This document shows, piece by piece, positions 1 to 7,065 of a stretch of 21,756 nt of DNA. The first letter of the stretch is position 1. Every line of letters starts with the position of its first letter. The translations under genes were made by a program, and so were the position numbers. The DNA comes from JBGSWL01 sp041752455 (GTDB lineage Bacteria > Pseudomonadota > Alphaproteobacteria > Rhizobiales > Rhizobiaceae), in NCBI GenBank assembly GCA_041752455.1, contig JBGSWL010000013.1:1-21756 (forward strand), given 5' to 3'. The notes under the pieces were generated by a model. That model was not told the DNA's origin. It saw only the letters and a program-made list of their open reading frames with translations, and did not search any database.

Positions 1-341
1 ACAGCATAGCCGCGCGCAAGGGGGCCTGCTGCAAGATGCGACCAGTGCGCCTTGGAAAAGAGATGCCAGTAGCCGCCGTGGACGAAGACTACCACTCCTT
101 TCGGCGTGGTGTCGGGCAGGAACAGGTCCAGCCGTTCGCGAGGCGCCGGACCATAGGGCAGGTCCAACTCGGCCCGTCGGCCCAAAGACCGGCGGAAGTC
201 CGCGGCCCGTTCCGTCCAGCGCTGCGGATAGTCCGCGGCCCCGGGAATGAACGCCCCGTTGGCATAGTCGCGGTCGGGGTCTGGCCAGCGGTAGGTCGGA
301 CGGGTCAAGGCAGCACTCCAGTCGGGGCGGGTCGGTGTCAC
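1..341 (-). CDS. Alpha/beta hydrolase, arylformamidase-like (5' part, runs off the left edge)
   Basis: Read on the minus strand from a GTG at 341, the frame stays open to the window edge (113 codons). It starts MTPTRPDWSAALTRP and contains V-V-V-F-V-H-G-G-Y-W at about residues 87-96. HGGYW is the oxyanion-hole motif of alpha/beta hydrolases of the kynurenine formamidase/esterase type. The N-terminal stretch rich in W, Y, D and P (TYRWPDPDRDYANGAF) also fits that group. The nucleophile serine elbow and the catalytic Asp/His lie outside the window, so the substrate cannot be judged. The GTG start is the most upstream reasonable one. No strong ribosome binding site is visible, and the in-frame TTG at about 308 is an alternative. 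The gene is divergent from pstB and shares a 143-bp intergenic region with it. Confidence 0.72.
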   Translation of the reverse strand, partial: MTPTRPDWSAALTRPTYRWPDPDRDYANGAFIPGAADYPQRWTERAADFRRSLGRRAELDLPYGPAPRERLDLFLPDTTPKGVVVFVHGGYWHLFSKAHWSHLAAGPLARGYA

Positions 342-414
342 GGGCAGGTTGCGACGGCGCGGGACCGGTCCGCAAGGGGGCAGGACGATCCGTCAACTTC
401 AGGGCGGGCGACGT

Positions 415-454
415 GCGTCATCTGGGTGTTACAAATCCGTCGCATATGCTTCAC
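415..454 (+). promoter_or_regulatory. Pho box: four 7-bp PhoB half-sites at 11-bp spacing
   Basis: Four 7-base units repeat every 11 bases: GCGTCAT (415-421), GTGTTAC (426-432), CCGTCGC (437-443) and GCTTCAC (448-454), with 4-base AT-leaning spacers such as AAAT and ATAT. This is the architecture of PhoB binding sites (CTGTCAT-like units on one face of the helix). The array ends 30 bases before the pstB start. PhoB is encoded in the same cluster, so autoregulation under phosphate limitation is likely. The individual units are degenerate; the period and the context carry the call. Confidence 0.72.
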
Positions 455-484
455 CATGCCGGCCTAAAGCGGCAAGGTGACGGC

Positions 485-1294
485 ATGGAGCGAATTATGG
501 ACGACATGCGTGGGGTGGCCGCGGGGCAGGACACCGCGACGACGAAGATTTCGGCGCGGGGGGTTCAGGTGCATTACGGCACGAACCACGCGCTGAAGGA
601 TGTCGACGTCGACATCCTTGACCGGGCGGTGACGGCGTTTATCGGACCTTCGGGCTGCGGCAAGTCGACCTTCCTGCGCTGCCTGAACCGGATGAACGAC
701 ACCGTGTCCTCGGCCAAGGTGTCGGGCAAGATCCTGCTTGAGGGCGAGGACATCTACGACCCGCGCGTCGACCCGGTGCAACTGCGCGCCAAGGTTGGCA
801 TGGTTTTCCAGAAGCCGAACCCGTTCCCGAAGTCGATCTATGACAACATTGTCTACGGACCGCGCATTCATGGCCTTGCCAAGTCGAAAGCCGATCTCGA
901 CATCATCGTCGAGAAGAGCTTGCGCGGCGCCGGCCTTTGGGAAGAAGCCAAGGACCGTCTCCAGCAGCCTGGCACCGGCCTGTCCGGTGGCCAGCAGCAG
1001 CGTCTCTGCATCGCGCGCGCCATAGCTGTCAGCCCCGAGGTGATCCTTATGGACGAGCCCTGCTCGGCCCTCGATCCGATCGCGACAGCGAAGGTTGAGG
1101 AACTGATCAGCGAACTGCGTCAGGAATACACGATCATTATCGTGACCCACTCGATGCAGCAGGCAGCCCGTGTGTCTCAGCGGACGGCGATGTTCCACCT
1201 CGGTGACATCGTTGAAGTCGGCGAGACCGAGAAGATGTTCACCAATCCGTCCGAAAAACGTACGCAGGACTACATCACCGGCCGCTTCGGCTGA
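485..1294 (+). CDS. pstB: Phosphate ABC transporter ATP-binding protein PstB
   Basis: PstB is the ATPase of the high-affinity phosphate importer PstSCAB on the cytoplasmic face of the inner membrane. The 269-residue product has Walker A GPSGCGKST (54-62, K60), Q-loop FQKPNPFP, ABC signature LSGGQQQR (166-173), Walker B VILMDEP with D190/E191, and H-loop VTHSMQQAARVS. The PstB-typical ending TQDYITGRFG is intact. I chose the ATG at 485, which follows AAGGTG and gives a normal N-terminus; the frame is open further upstream but that sequence overlaps the Pho box. It is the first gene of a pstB-phoU-phoB cluster. The partner genes pstS, pstC and pstA, which usually precede it, are not adjacent; a divergent hydrolase gene sits there instead. 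Confidence 0.97.
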   Translation: MERIMDDMRGVAAGQDTATTKISARGVQVHYGTNHALKDVDVDILDRAVTAFIGPSGCGKSTFLRCLNRMNDTVSSAKVSGKILLEGEDIYDPRVDPVQLRAKVGMVFQKPNPFPKSIYDNIVYGPRIHGLAKSKADLDIIVEKSLRGAGLWEEAKDRLQQPGTGLSGGQQQRLCIARAIAVSPEVILMDEPCSALDPIATAKVEELISELRQEYTIIIVTHSMQQAARVSQRTAMFHLGDIVEVGETEKMFTNPSEKRTQDYITGRFG

Positions 1295-1321
1295 CCGGAT
1301 GCCTGTATGATGATATCAGAG

Positions 1322-1340
1322 CCGACCGCATGACGGTCGG
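1322..1340 (+). other. Intercistronic hairpin between pstB and phoU
   Basis: A perfect 7-bp inverted repeat (CCGACCG / CGGTCGG) encloses a 5-base loop in the 63-bp pstB-phoU spacer. No T-run follows, so it is not an intrinsic terminator. It may stabilise or mark processing of the upstream pstB message. This function is inferred from position only. Confidence 0.45.
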
Positions 1341-1357
1341 TCGCTTGAGGTAAAGAC

Positions 1358-2074
1358 ATGCCCACCCAGCACACGACAACGGTTTTCGACGAGGACATGA
1401 AGTTCCTCGCACACAAGATTGCGGAAATGGGCGGCCATGCCGAACGCATGCTTGAACATGCAGTCCGGGCGCTTGTCGAAAGCGACATCCATCTGGCGCG
1501 CCGCGTTGTTTCCGATGATGTGATCCTCGATGACGCGCAGAACATCATCGACGACAAGTCGGTGCTTGTGATCGCGCAGCGCCAGCCGGTCGCCAGCGAC
1601 CTTCGCGAAGTCTTTGCAGCGATCCGCATTTCGACCGACCTCGAGCGGATCGGTGATCTTGCCAAGAACATCGCCAAGCGCGTTGAACTGATCAGCGAAC
1701 GTGCGCAAGGCGTGCGCCTCGTGCGCGGCATCGAGCATCTTGGTGATCTCGCGCTGGCCCAGGTCAAGGAAGTGCTTGACGCCTATGGCGCCCGATCGAC
1801 CGCCCGGCTCAACATGGTGCGCGACCGCGACGATGAACTGGACGCGATGTACACGTCGATCTTCCGCGAACTGCTCACCTACATGATGGAAGATCCGCGC
1901 AACATCACGACCTGCACACATCTGCTGTTTTGCGCCAAGAACATCGAACGCATCGGCGATCACGCGACCAATATCGCGGAAGCCGTGTTCTACATGGTCG
2001 AAGGCAGCAAAATGCCGCAGTTTAGGCCGAAAGATGACGAAAGCCACAAGGTCGGCCTCGACTCCCAGGGCTGA
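1358..2074 (+). CDS. phoU: Phosphate signalling regulator PhoU
   Basis: PhoU links the Pst transporter to the PhoR/PhoB two-component system and restrains Pho signalling when phosphate is plentiful. The 238-residue product shows the two tandem three-helix PhoU repeats. Each carries the metal-binding signature: ERIGDLAKNIAKR at about 95-107 and ERIGDHATNIAEA at about 197-209. Length and the ending are normal for the family. The ATG follows TTGAGGTAAAG at suitable spacing. It lies 63 bp after pstB and 14 bp before phoB, consistent with one operon driven from the Pho box. Confidence 0.96.
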   Translation: MPTQHTTTVFDEDMKFLAHKIAEMGGHAERMLEHAVRALVESDIHLARRVVSDDVILDDAQNIIDDKSVLVIAQRQPVASDLREVFAAIRISTDLERIGDLAKNIAKRVELISERAQGVRLVRGIEHLGDLALAQVKEVLDAYGARSTARLNMVRDRDDELDAMYTSIFRELLTYMMEDPRNITTCTHLLFCAKNIERIGDHATNIAEAVFYMVEGSKMPQFRPKDDESHKVGLDSQG

Positions 2075-2088
2075 ACAGGACAATCCGC

Positions 2089-2781
2089 ATGGCAGCAATT
2101 CCCCGCATCATGGTGGTGGAGGACGAAGAAGCGCTCGGCGTGCTTCTGCGTTACAATCTGGAAGCGGAAGGCTACAAGGTGGATATCGTCGTCCGTGGCG
2201 ACGAAGCCGAATTGGCGCTGCAGGAAACCGCTCCGGACCTTCTGGTGCTGGATTGGATGCTTCCCGGTCTGTCCGGCATCGAACTGTGCCGCCGCCTTCG
2301 CGCCCGCATCGAGACCCAGCGCCTTCCGATCATCATGCTCACAGCGCGCGGCGAGGAAAGCGAACGCATTCGCGGGCTTTCGACCGGAGCAGACGACTAT
2401 GTCGTCAAGCCATTCTCGACGCCGGAGCTGATGGCCCGCGTCAAGGCGATGCTGCGGCGTGCCCGGCCGGAGATCGTCGCCAGCGTGCTTAAAGTCGGCG
2501 ACATTGAACTCGATCGCGAAACGCACCGCGTCTATCGCACAGGCCGTGAGATCAAGCTCGGGCCGACCGAATTCAGGCTGCTGGAGTTTTTCCTGCAGGC
2601 TCCCGGTCGCGTGTTTTCGCGTACCCAACTGCTCGACGGTGTCTGGGGCGAGAACATCTATGTCGATGACCGCACGGTCGATGTGCATATCGGCCGACTG
2701 CGCAAATCTATCAATTTCGGCCGCCTGAAGGATCCGATCCGTACTGTGCGCGGGGCCGGCTACGCCCTGGAAGGTGCCTGA
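2089..2781 (+). CDS. phoB: Phosphate regulon response regulator PhoB
   Basis: PhoB is an OmpR-type DNA-binding response regulator that activates phosphate-starvation genes by binding Pho boxes. The 230-residue product has a receiver domain (about 5-120) with acidic pocket E11/D12, phosphoacceptor D55 in LVLDWMLPG, T85 and K107 (VVKPF). A C-terminal winged helix (about 130-228) contains EFRLLEFF and the recognition-helix region TVDVHIGRLRKSI. The start ATG lies 14 bases after the phoU stop behind an AGGACA-type site. It is the last gene of the pstB-phoU-phoB run and is closed by the terminator at 2812-2835. The cognate sensor kinase PhoR is not in the window. Confidence 0.95.
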   Translation: MAAIPRIMVVEDEEALGVLLRYNLEAEGYKVDIVVRGDEAELALQETAPDLLVLDWMLPGLSGIELCRRLRARIETQRLPIIMLTARGEESERIRGLSTGADDYVVKPFSTPELMARVKAMLRRARPEIVASVLKVGDIELDRETHRVYRTGREIKLGPTEFRLLEFFLQAPGRVFSRTQLLDGVWGENIYVDDRTVDVHIGRLRKSINFGRLKDPIRTVRGAGYALEGA

Positions 2782-2811
2782 CGCCTGTTGGCCAGATGCA
2801 TCTGCTCATGA

Positions 2812-2835
2812 AAAAGCCGCCGAAAGGCGGCTTTT
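2812..2835. terminator. Bidirectional intrinsic terminator between phoB and gcrA
   Basis: A perfect 10-bp inverted repeat (AAAAGCCGCC, loop GAAA, GGCGGCTTTT) lies between the convergent phoB and gcrA genes. The A-run and T-run on the two sides let it terminate transcription in both directions, and the GAAA tetraloop adds stability. Confidence 0.9.
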
Positions 2836-2858
2836 CTGTCTCTGATACCGCCGAAAAT

Positions 2859-3443
2859 CTAGCGGCGCCGACGGTCCGGTTGCTGGAATGCCAGCTTGCC
2901 GTGGAACTTGCAGTAAGGCGACTTTTCATCCGAGGCGTGGCCGCAGAAGTGGAAGTCATCCGTCATCGGATCGCCATACGGCCACTTGCAGGTATGCTCG
3001 CTGAGTTCGACCAGGGTGAGTTTGCGGGCAATCGGCACGACAACATCCTCGATCGGGCGCTGGTCGGCTTCCGCAAAGGTCATCAACTGGTGATCCTGCT
3101 TCAGTGCCGTCGCCCCGAAGGCGTGTGCCATCGATGGTGCGCTGCGGTTCACGGTCCCGTAGGCCGAGGTCCGCCCGCCGCCGCCAGAACCGCCGCCCGC
3201 GCCACTGGTCACCAATGAACTCCCGGTTGACGGGTTCGGCCGCGCGCCGGAAAGCGGTCGCTTGGTCTTGACGCCTGCCGGCTTGACCGGTTTGGTCACA
3301 CGCGCCGAAAGTTTCAGGCGGTGGACCTTGCCGATCACCGCATTGCGCGTCACGCCGCCCAGTTTTGCCGCTATCTGGCTGGCACTCAGACCTTCGGCCC
3401 AGAGCTTTTTCAGCATTTCTACGCGTTCATCGGTCCAGTTCAC
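2859..3443 (-). CDS. gcrA: GcrA-family cell-cycle regulator
   Basis: GcrA is an alphaproteobacterial sigma70-associated transcription factor that activates cell-cycle genes through GANTC sites methylated by CcrM. The N-terminal DNA-binding domain is clear (NWTDERVEMLKKLW, ASQIAAKLGGVTRNAVIG, KVHRLKLSAR; about residues 2-48). A low-complexity G/S linker follows (about 85-105). The C-terminal domain carries CKWPYGDP, FCGHAS and SPYCKFHGKL with conserved Cys and His, which contacts sigma70 in the family. I place the start at GTG 3443, because GGAG lies 6 bases upstream and the product then begins like other GcrA proteins; a GTG at 3464 would add seven residues. The upstream region holds four GANTC sites. 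Confidence 0.93.
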   Translation of the reverse strand: MNWTDERVEMLKKLWAEGLSASQIAAKLGGVTRNAVIGKVHRLKLSARVTKPVKPAGVKTKRPLSGARPNPSTGSSLVTSGAGGGSGGGGRTSAYGTVNRSAPSMAHAFGATALKQDHQLMTFAEADQRPIEDVVVPIARKLTLVELSEHTCKWPYGDPMTDDFHFCGHASDEKSPYCKFHGKLAFQQPDRRRR

Positions 3444-3467
3444 TGCAGTCTCCGTTTTCAACACGCC

Positions 3468-3612
3468 GAATCCGGCGCGAATGCCAAGATTTCAAAAAGA
3501 AATCAGCAACTTGACGCGATACGAGTAAGCGGCGATTTTGTGAGCCTCTGCTCAACATGGACGCTACAGCCCGGGTGACTCCGGTTCAAGAGTCCGGGCC
3601 CGATCGCGAATC
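3468..3612. promoter_or_regulatory. Cluster of four GANTC (CcrM) sites upstream of gcrA
   Basis: GAATC at 3468-3472, GACTC at 3577-3581, GAGTC at 3590-3594 and GAATC at 3608-3612. The middle two are reverse complements separated by 8 bases, so they form an inverted repeat. GANTC is the CcrM methylation site in alphaproteobacteria, and GcrA responds to its methylation. Location in front of gcrA suggests methylation-dependent control of gcrA itself or of argD; that is inference. Confidence 0.5.
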
Positions 3613-3710
3613 GATTTTGACCTTTTTCCCCAACTTGACTGTTGTCTGTCGTCAATGTGTCAAGCCACCACGTGCAAGCCGCGGACGATCGGGCATGCCA
3701 GCACGCGCAA

Positions 3711-3739
3711 TTGACTAGGCGTTGCTGTCTGGTTATTTC
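3711..3739 (+). promoter_or_regulatory. Probable sigma70-type promoter of argD
   Basis: TTGACT (3711-3716) and TATTTC (3734-3739) are separated by 17 bases, ending 56 bases before the argD ATG. The -35 is near consensus and the -10 is weaker. The expected transcript start at about 3746 coincides with the small hairpin/T-run at 3748-3769. Confidence 0.5.
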
Positions 3740-3795
3740 TTTCATGGCCGCTCTTCTGGGCGGTTTTTTGTTTTGCGCTGTCCGGAACGATTGAA

Positions 3796-4986
3796 ATGAC
3801 CGCCGCTTCGCCACTTTTTGATACCTACAACCGTGCACCGATCGCCATCGAACGCGGCGAGGGGGTCTGGCTGGTTGCCACTGATGGTCGCCGGTATCTC
3901 GATTTCGGCTCCGGCGTTGCCGTCAATGGTTTGGGTCATGCACACCCGCATCTGGTCGCCGCGCTGACCGAGCAGGCCGGCAAGGTTTGGCATACGTCCA
4001 ATCTTTACGAGATCCCCGGGCAGACGAGGCTTGCCGAGCGGTTGGTGGACGCGACATTTGCCGACCGTGTGTTTTTCACGAATTCCGGTGCCGAGGCGCT
4101 CGAATGCGCGATCAAGACAGCGCGCCGCTACCACTGGTCCAAGGGCCAGCCAGAGCGTTACCGGATCATCACCTTCGAAGGTGCGTTCCATGGCCGGACG
4201 CTGGCAACGATTGCCGCTGGTGGACAGTTCAAATACCTTGAAGGATTCGGCCCCAAGGTTGACGGCTTTGACCAGGTGCCGTTCGGCGACCACGATGCGC
4301 TGCACGCTGCGATCACCCACGAAACTGCGGCAATCCTGGTCGAACCGATCCAGGGCGAAGGCGGCATCCGCTCTGTGCCGCACCATTGCCTGCGTGGTTT
4401 GCGCCAGCTTTGCGATGAGCACGGCCTTTTGCTGATCCTTGATGAAGTGCAGACCGGCATGGGCCGCACCGGCACGCTGTTTGCCCATGAGCAGGCAGGC
4501 ATGGCACCCGATATCCTTGCCAGCGCCAAGGCGCTTGGCGGCGGCTTTCCGGTTGGTGCCTGCCTTGCGACCGAAGCGGCAGCCAGCGGCATGACGCGCG
4601 GTGTCCACGGAACCACCTATGGCGGCAACCCGCTTGCCATGGCTGTCGGAAACGCCGTTCTCGATGTCATGCTGGCAGACGGCTTTCTGGATACCGTCCG
4701 CGAGCGGTCTTTGCGCCTCAAGCAGGGTCTTGCCTCCGTCGTTGATCGCCATCCTGATGTCTTTTCGGGCGTCCGCGGCGTCGGCCTCCTGACCGGCCTT
4801 GCCTGCGTGGTGCCGAATACCGATGTGCTGCGCGCTTTCATCGACCAGGGCCTGTTGACTGTCCCGGCCGGCGACAACGTCGTGCGCGTCCTGCCGCCAT
4901 TGATCGTCTCGGACGAAGAGATCGCCGAGGGCATTCACCGCATCGACGCCGCCGCCGGTACCATATCCCGCTCGCGGGCAGCCTGA
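3796..4986 (+). CDS. argD: Acetylornithine aminotransferase (class III, PLP)
   Basis: ArgD transfers an amino group from glutamate to N-acetylglutamate semialdehyde in cytoplasmic arginine synthesis; many ArgD enzymes also serve lysine synthesis as DapC. The 396-residue product is full length. It opens with PLFDTYNRAPIAIERGEG and contains FTNSGAEALECAIKTARRY (PLP phosphate binding), FEGAFHGRTLA, LILDEVQTGMGRTG and the Schiff-base lysine K245 in ASAKALGGGFPVGA. These are class III aminotransferase hallmarks and the ArgD pattern. It is followed after 23 bp by argF, so the two are very probably cotranscribed. Confidence 0.95.
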   Translation: MTAASPLFDTYNRAPIAIERGEGVWLVATDGRRYLDFGSGVAVNGLGHAHPHLVAALTEQAGKVWHTSNLYEIPGQTRLAERLVDATFADRVFFTNSGAEALECAIKTARRYHWSKGQPERYRIITFEGAFHGRTLATIAAGGQFKYLEGFGPKVDGFDQVPFGDHDALHAAITHETAAILVEPIQGEGGIRSVPHHCLRGLRQLCDEHGLLLILDEVQTGMGRTGTLFAHEQAGMAPDILASAKALGGGFPVGACLATEAAASGMTRGVHGTTYGGNPLAMAVGNAVLDVMLADGFLDTVRERSLRLKQGLASVVDRHPDVFSGVRGVGLLTGLACVVPNTDVLRAFIDQGLLTVPAGDNVVRVLPPLIVSDEEIAEGIHRIDAAAGTISRSRAA

Positions 4987-5009
4987 GCCGATGGGTGCGG
5001 AGTAAAGTC

Positions 5010-5918
5010 ATGGCAGGCCGGCATTTTCTGGATATTTCGAAGGTCGCGGCACCTGACCTGCGCAGCATCATCGAGCAGGCCCGCGTGCGCAAGACTGCGC
5101 AAAAGGCAGGCACAGCCGACAAGCCGCTCGCCGGCAAGGCGATGGCCATGATCTTTGAAAAGCCGTCGACCCGCACCCGCGTTTCGTTTGATGTCGGCAT
5201 GCGCCAGCTTGGCGGCGAGACCATCATGCTCACCGGTGCGGAAATGCAGCTCGGACGCGACGAGACCATTGCCGACACCGCCCGGGTCCTGTCGCGCTAT
5301 GTCGACATCATCATGATCCGCACCAAAGAACATGACCGGCTGTTGGAACTGGCCGAGGCGGCAACCGTGCCGGTAATCAACGGCCTCACCGATGACACGC
5401 ACCCGTGCCAGATCATGGCCGACATCATGACCTTCGAAGAGCACCGTGGCCCGATCGCCGGTCGCCGTATTGCCTGGTGCGGGGATGGCAACAATGTGCT
5501 GCATTCGATGATCGAAGCGTCGGCACGCTTCGACTTTGAACTGTCTGTGGCGGTGCCGGATGGAAACGAGCCGATCGATACCTATATTGCGCAAGCGCGC
5601 AGCCAAGGCGGAAGGGTGACTGTCGGTCATGACCCGGTCGAGGCCGTGCGCAATGCCGACGCTGTGGTCACTGACACATGGGTCTCCATGGGCAAGGAAG
5701 CACAAGCGCGCGGCCACAACGTGTTCATGCCTTATCAGGTCAACGAAGCCCTGATGACGCATGCCAACCCGGACGCGCTGTTCATGCACTGCCTTCCCGC
5801 CCATCGCGGGGAAGAGGTCACGGATGCGGTCATCGACGGCCCCAACTCGGTCGTCTTCGACGAGGCGGAAAACCGCCTGCATGTCCAGAAAGCCATCATC
5901 GAATGGTGCCTCGGCTGA
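5010..5918 (+). CDS. argF: Ornithine carbamoyltransferase
   Basis: ArgF makes citrulline from ornithine and carbamoyl phosphate, the next committed step of arginine synthesis. The 302-residue product has the carbamoyl-phosphate loop S-T-R-T-R (53-57), HPCQ (131-134) and the ornithine-binding H-C-L-P (260-263), in the correct order for an OTC rather than aspartate carbamoyltransferase. I use the ATG at 5010 because GGAG lies 8 bases upstream; an in-frame GTG at 4995 would add five residues containing the ribosome binding site. It sits between argD and hslO, the usual order in Hyphomicrobiales. Confidence 0.96.
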   Translation: MAGRHFLDISKVAAPDLRSIIEQARVRKTAQKAGTADKPLAGKAMAMIFEKPSTRTRVSFDVGMRQLGGETIMLTGAEMQLGRDETIADTARVLSRYVDIIMIRTKEHDRLLELAEAATVPVINGLTDDTHPCQIMADIMTFEEHRGPIAGRRIAWCGDGNNVLHSMIEASARFDFELSVAVPDGNEPIDTYIAQARSQGGRVTVGHDPVEAVRNADAVVTDTWVSMGKEAQARGHNVFMPYQVNEALMTHANPDALFMHCLPAHRGEEVTDAVIDGPNSVVFDEAENRLHVQKAIIEWCLG

Positions 5919-5963
5919 TCGGACCACAAAAGGTCCCTCGGTTGCGGCACAGAGGAATTGCCA

Positions 5964-7001
5964 ATGTCTGCAACCACCACAGTTGATCACTTGCTCGCCC
6001 AAGCCGGCATGAAGCCCGCCGGGCTGGATGCCGTCGTCCCGTTTCAGGTTGACGCGCTGGATGCGCGCGGCCGCGCCGTTCTGCTCGGCGATTCGCTCGA
6101 TGCCATCCTGTCGCGGCACGACTATCCGGAGCCTGTCGCCCGCCTGCTCGGCGAGATGGTCGCGCTGACATCGTTGCTCGGCACGTCGCTGAAGTTCGAG
6201 GGCAAGTTCATTGTCCAGGCCCAGACGCAGGGACCCGTTTCGCTGCTGGTTGTCGACTACGTCACGCCCGGTTCGTTGCGCGCCTATGCCCGCTTTGATG
6301 CCGACGCGGTTGCCGAAACCGTTGCCGCAGGTCGCGGTGAACCGCAGGACCTTCTCGGCACCGGCGTTCTTGCGCTGACCGTTGATCAGGGCGCCCATAC
6401 CAACCGGTATCAGGGGATCGTCCAGCTTGACGGTGCCTCACTCGAGGAAATCGCCCGCAATTATTTCCGCCAGTCGGAACAGATCCCGACCGAGATCCGT
6501 CTCGCTGTCGGGAGGCTGATGACGCGTGGCCAGAACGGCCAGGTCGGCCACCACTGGCGCGCCGGCGGCATCATCGTGCAGTTTTTGCCGGAGTCGACTG
6601 ATCGCATCCGCAACATCGACCTGCATCCCGGTGAAGCACCGGCCGGCACGATCATCGAAACGCCGTATGAAGAGGAAAACGACGACGACGCCTGGACCGA
6701 GGTCAAGGCGCTGGTCGGCACGATTGATGACGGCGAACTGATCGATGCCGATGTCGGCGTGCACACGCTGTTGTTCCGGCTCTTCAACGAGCGTGGCGTC
6801 CGCGTCTTTGAGCCGCAGGTGGTGCATGAGCAATGCTCCTGTTCGCCGCAAAAGGTCGAAGCCGTATTGCGTTCGCTTGGCGAAGAAGATTTGAAGGACG
6901 CGGCGACGGACGGAATGGTGCAAATGACCTGCGAATTCTGTTCAACGAACTATCATTATGCGCTTGCCGATCTGGTGGAGCCCGGCAACGTAGAAACATG
7001 A
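5964..7001 (+). CDS. hslO: Hsp33 redox-regulated chaperone
   Basis: Hsp33 is a cytoplasmic holdase chaperone activated when oxidation of its zinc-bound cysteines unfolds the C-terminal switch. The 345-residue product has the N-terminal substrate-binding fold and the four zinc ligands in the family spacing: C291-x-C293 (QCSCSPQK) and C323-x2-C326 (TCEFC). The ATG at 5964 lies behind AGAGGA; a TTG two codons upstream is less likely. It follows argF by 45 bp, a conserved linkage in this order. A charged EEENDDDAW stretch near residues 236-244 is a mild lineage feature. Confidence 0.94.
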   Translation: MSATTTVDHLLAQAGMKPAGLDAVVPFQVDALDARGRAVLLGDSLDAILSRHDYPEPVARLLGEMVALTSLLGTSLKFEGKFIVQAQTQGPVSLLVVDYVTPGSLRAYARFDADAVAETVAAGRGEPQDLLGTGVLALTVDQGAHTNRYQGIVQLDGASLEEIARNYFRQSEQIPTEIRLAVGRLMTRGQNGQVGHHWRAGGIIVQFLPESTDRIRNIDLHPGEAPAGTIIETPYEEENDDDAWTEVKALVGTIDDGELIDADVGVHTLLFRLFNERGVRVFEPQVVHEQCSCSPQKVEAVLRSLGEEDLKDAATDGMVQMTCEFCSTNYHYALADLVEPGNVET

Positions 7002-7013
7002 CAGGGAATTAAC

Positions 7014-7041
7014 TTGCCGCGCTGCAGTGCGGTCGTATCCT
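7014..7041 (+). promoter_or_regulatory. Possible promoter of the RND efflux operon
   Basis: TTGCCG (7014-7019) and TATCCT (7036-7041) with a 16-base spacer lie in the 64-bp gap between hslO and the adaptor gene. No regulator gene or clear operator is adjacent. Match quality is moderate. Confidence 0.3.
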
Positions 7042-7065
7042 TGCACAACCATCAGGGGATACGCC

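Larger units (their letters stand above)
3444..3795. other. 352-bp intergenic region between divergent gcrA and argD
   Basis: No convincing gene lies here. It contains four GANTC motifs (3468, 3577, 3590, 3608), a small palindrome CGCCGAATCCGGCG at 3464-3477, and an A/T-rich inverted repeat GATTTC/GAAATC near 3486-3502. A probable argD promoter is at 3711-3739. A weak hairpin CCGC/GCGG followed by six T (3748-3769) lies just upstream of argD. A tRNA-like GGTTCAA at 3583 has no cloverleaf around it. Confidence 0.6.

Noticed and set aside
36..467. Plus-strand open frame at the left edge
   Set aside because: It is antisense to the alpha/beta hydrolase with its clear HGGYW motif and runs through the Pho box; no family resemblance.
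335..484. Longer N-terminus for pstB starting at 335
   Set aside because: It would translate the Pho box and adds a sequence unlike any PstB; the ATG at 485 has a usable ribosome binding site.
3570..3600. tRNA-like GGTTCAA segment
   Set aside because: No acceptor, D or anticodon arms can be drawn around it.
3742..6398. Long minus-strand frames opposite argD, argF and hslO
   Set aside because: Compositional shadows of GC-rich genes; the plus-strand products have all catalytic motifs.
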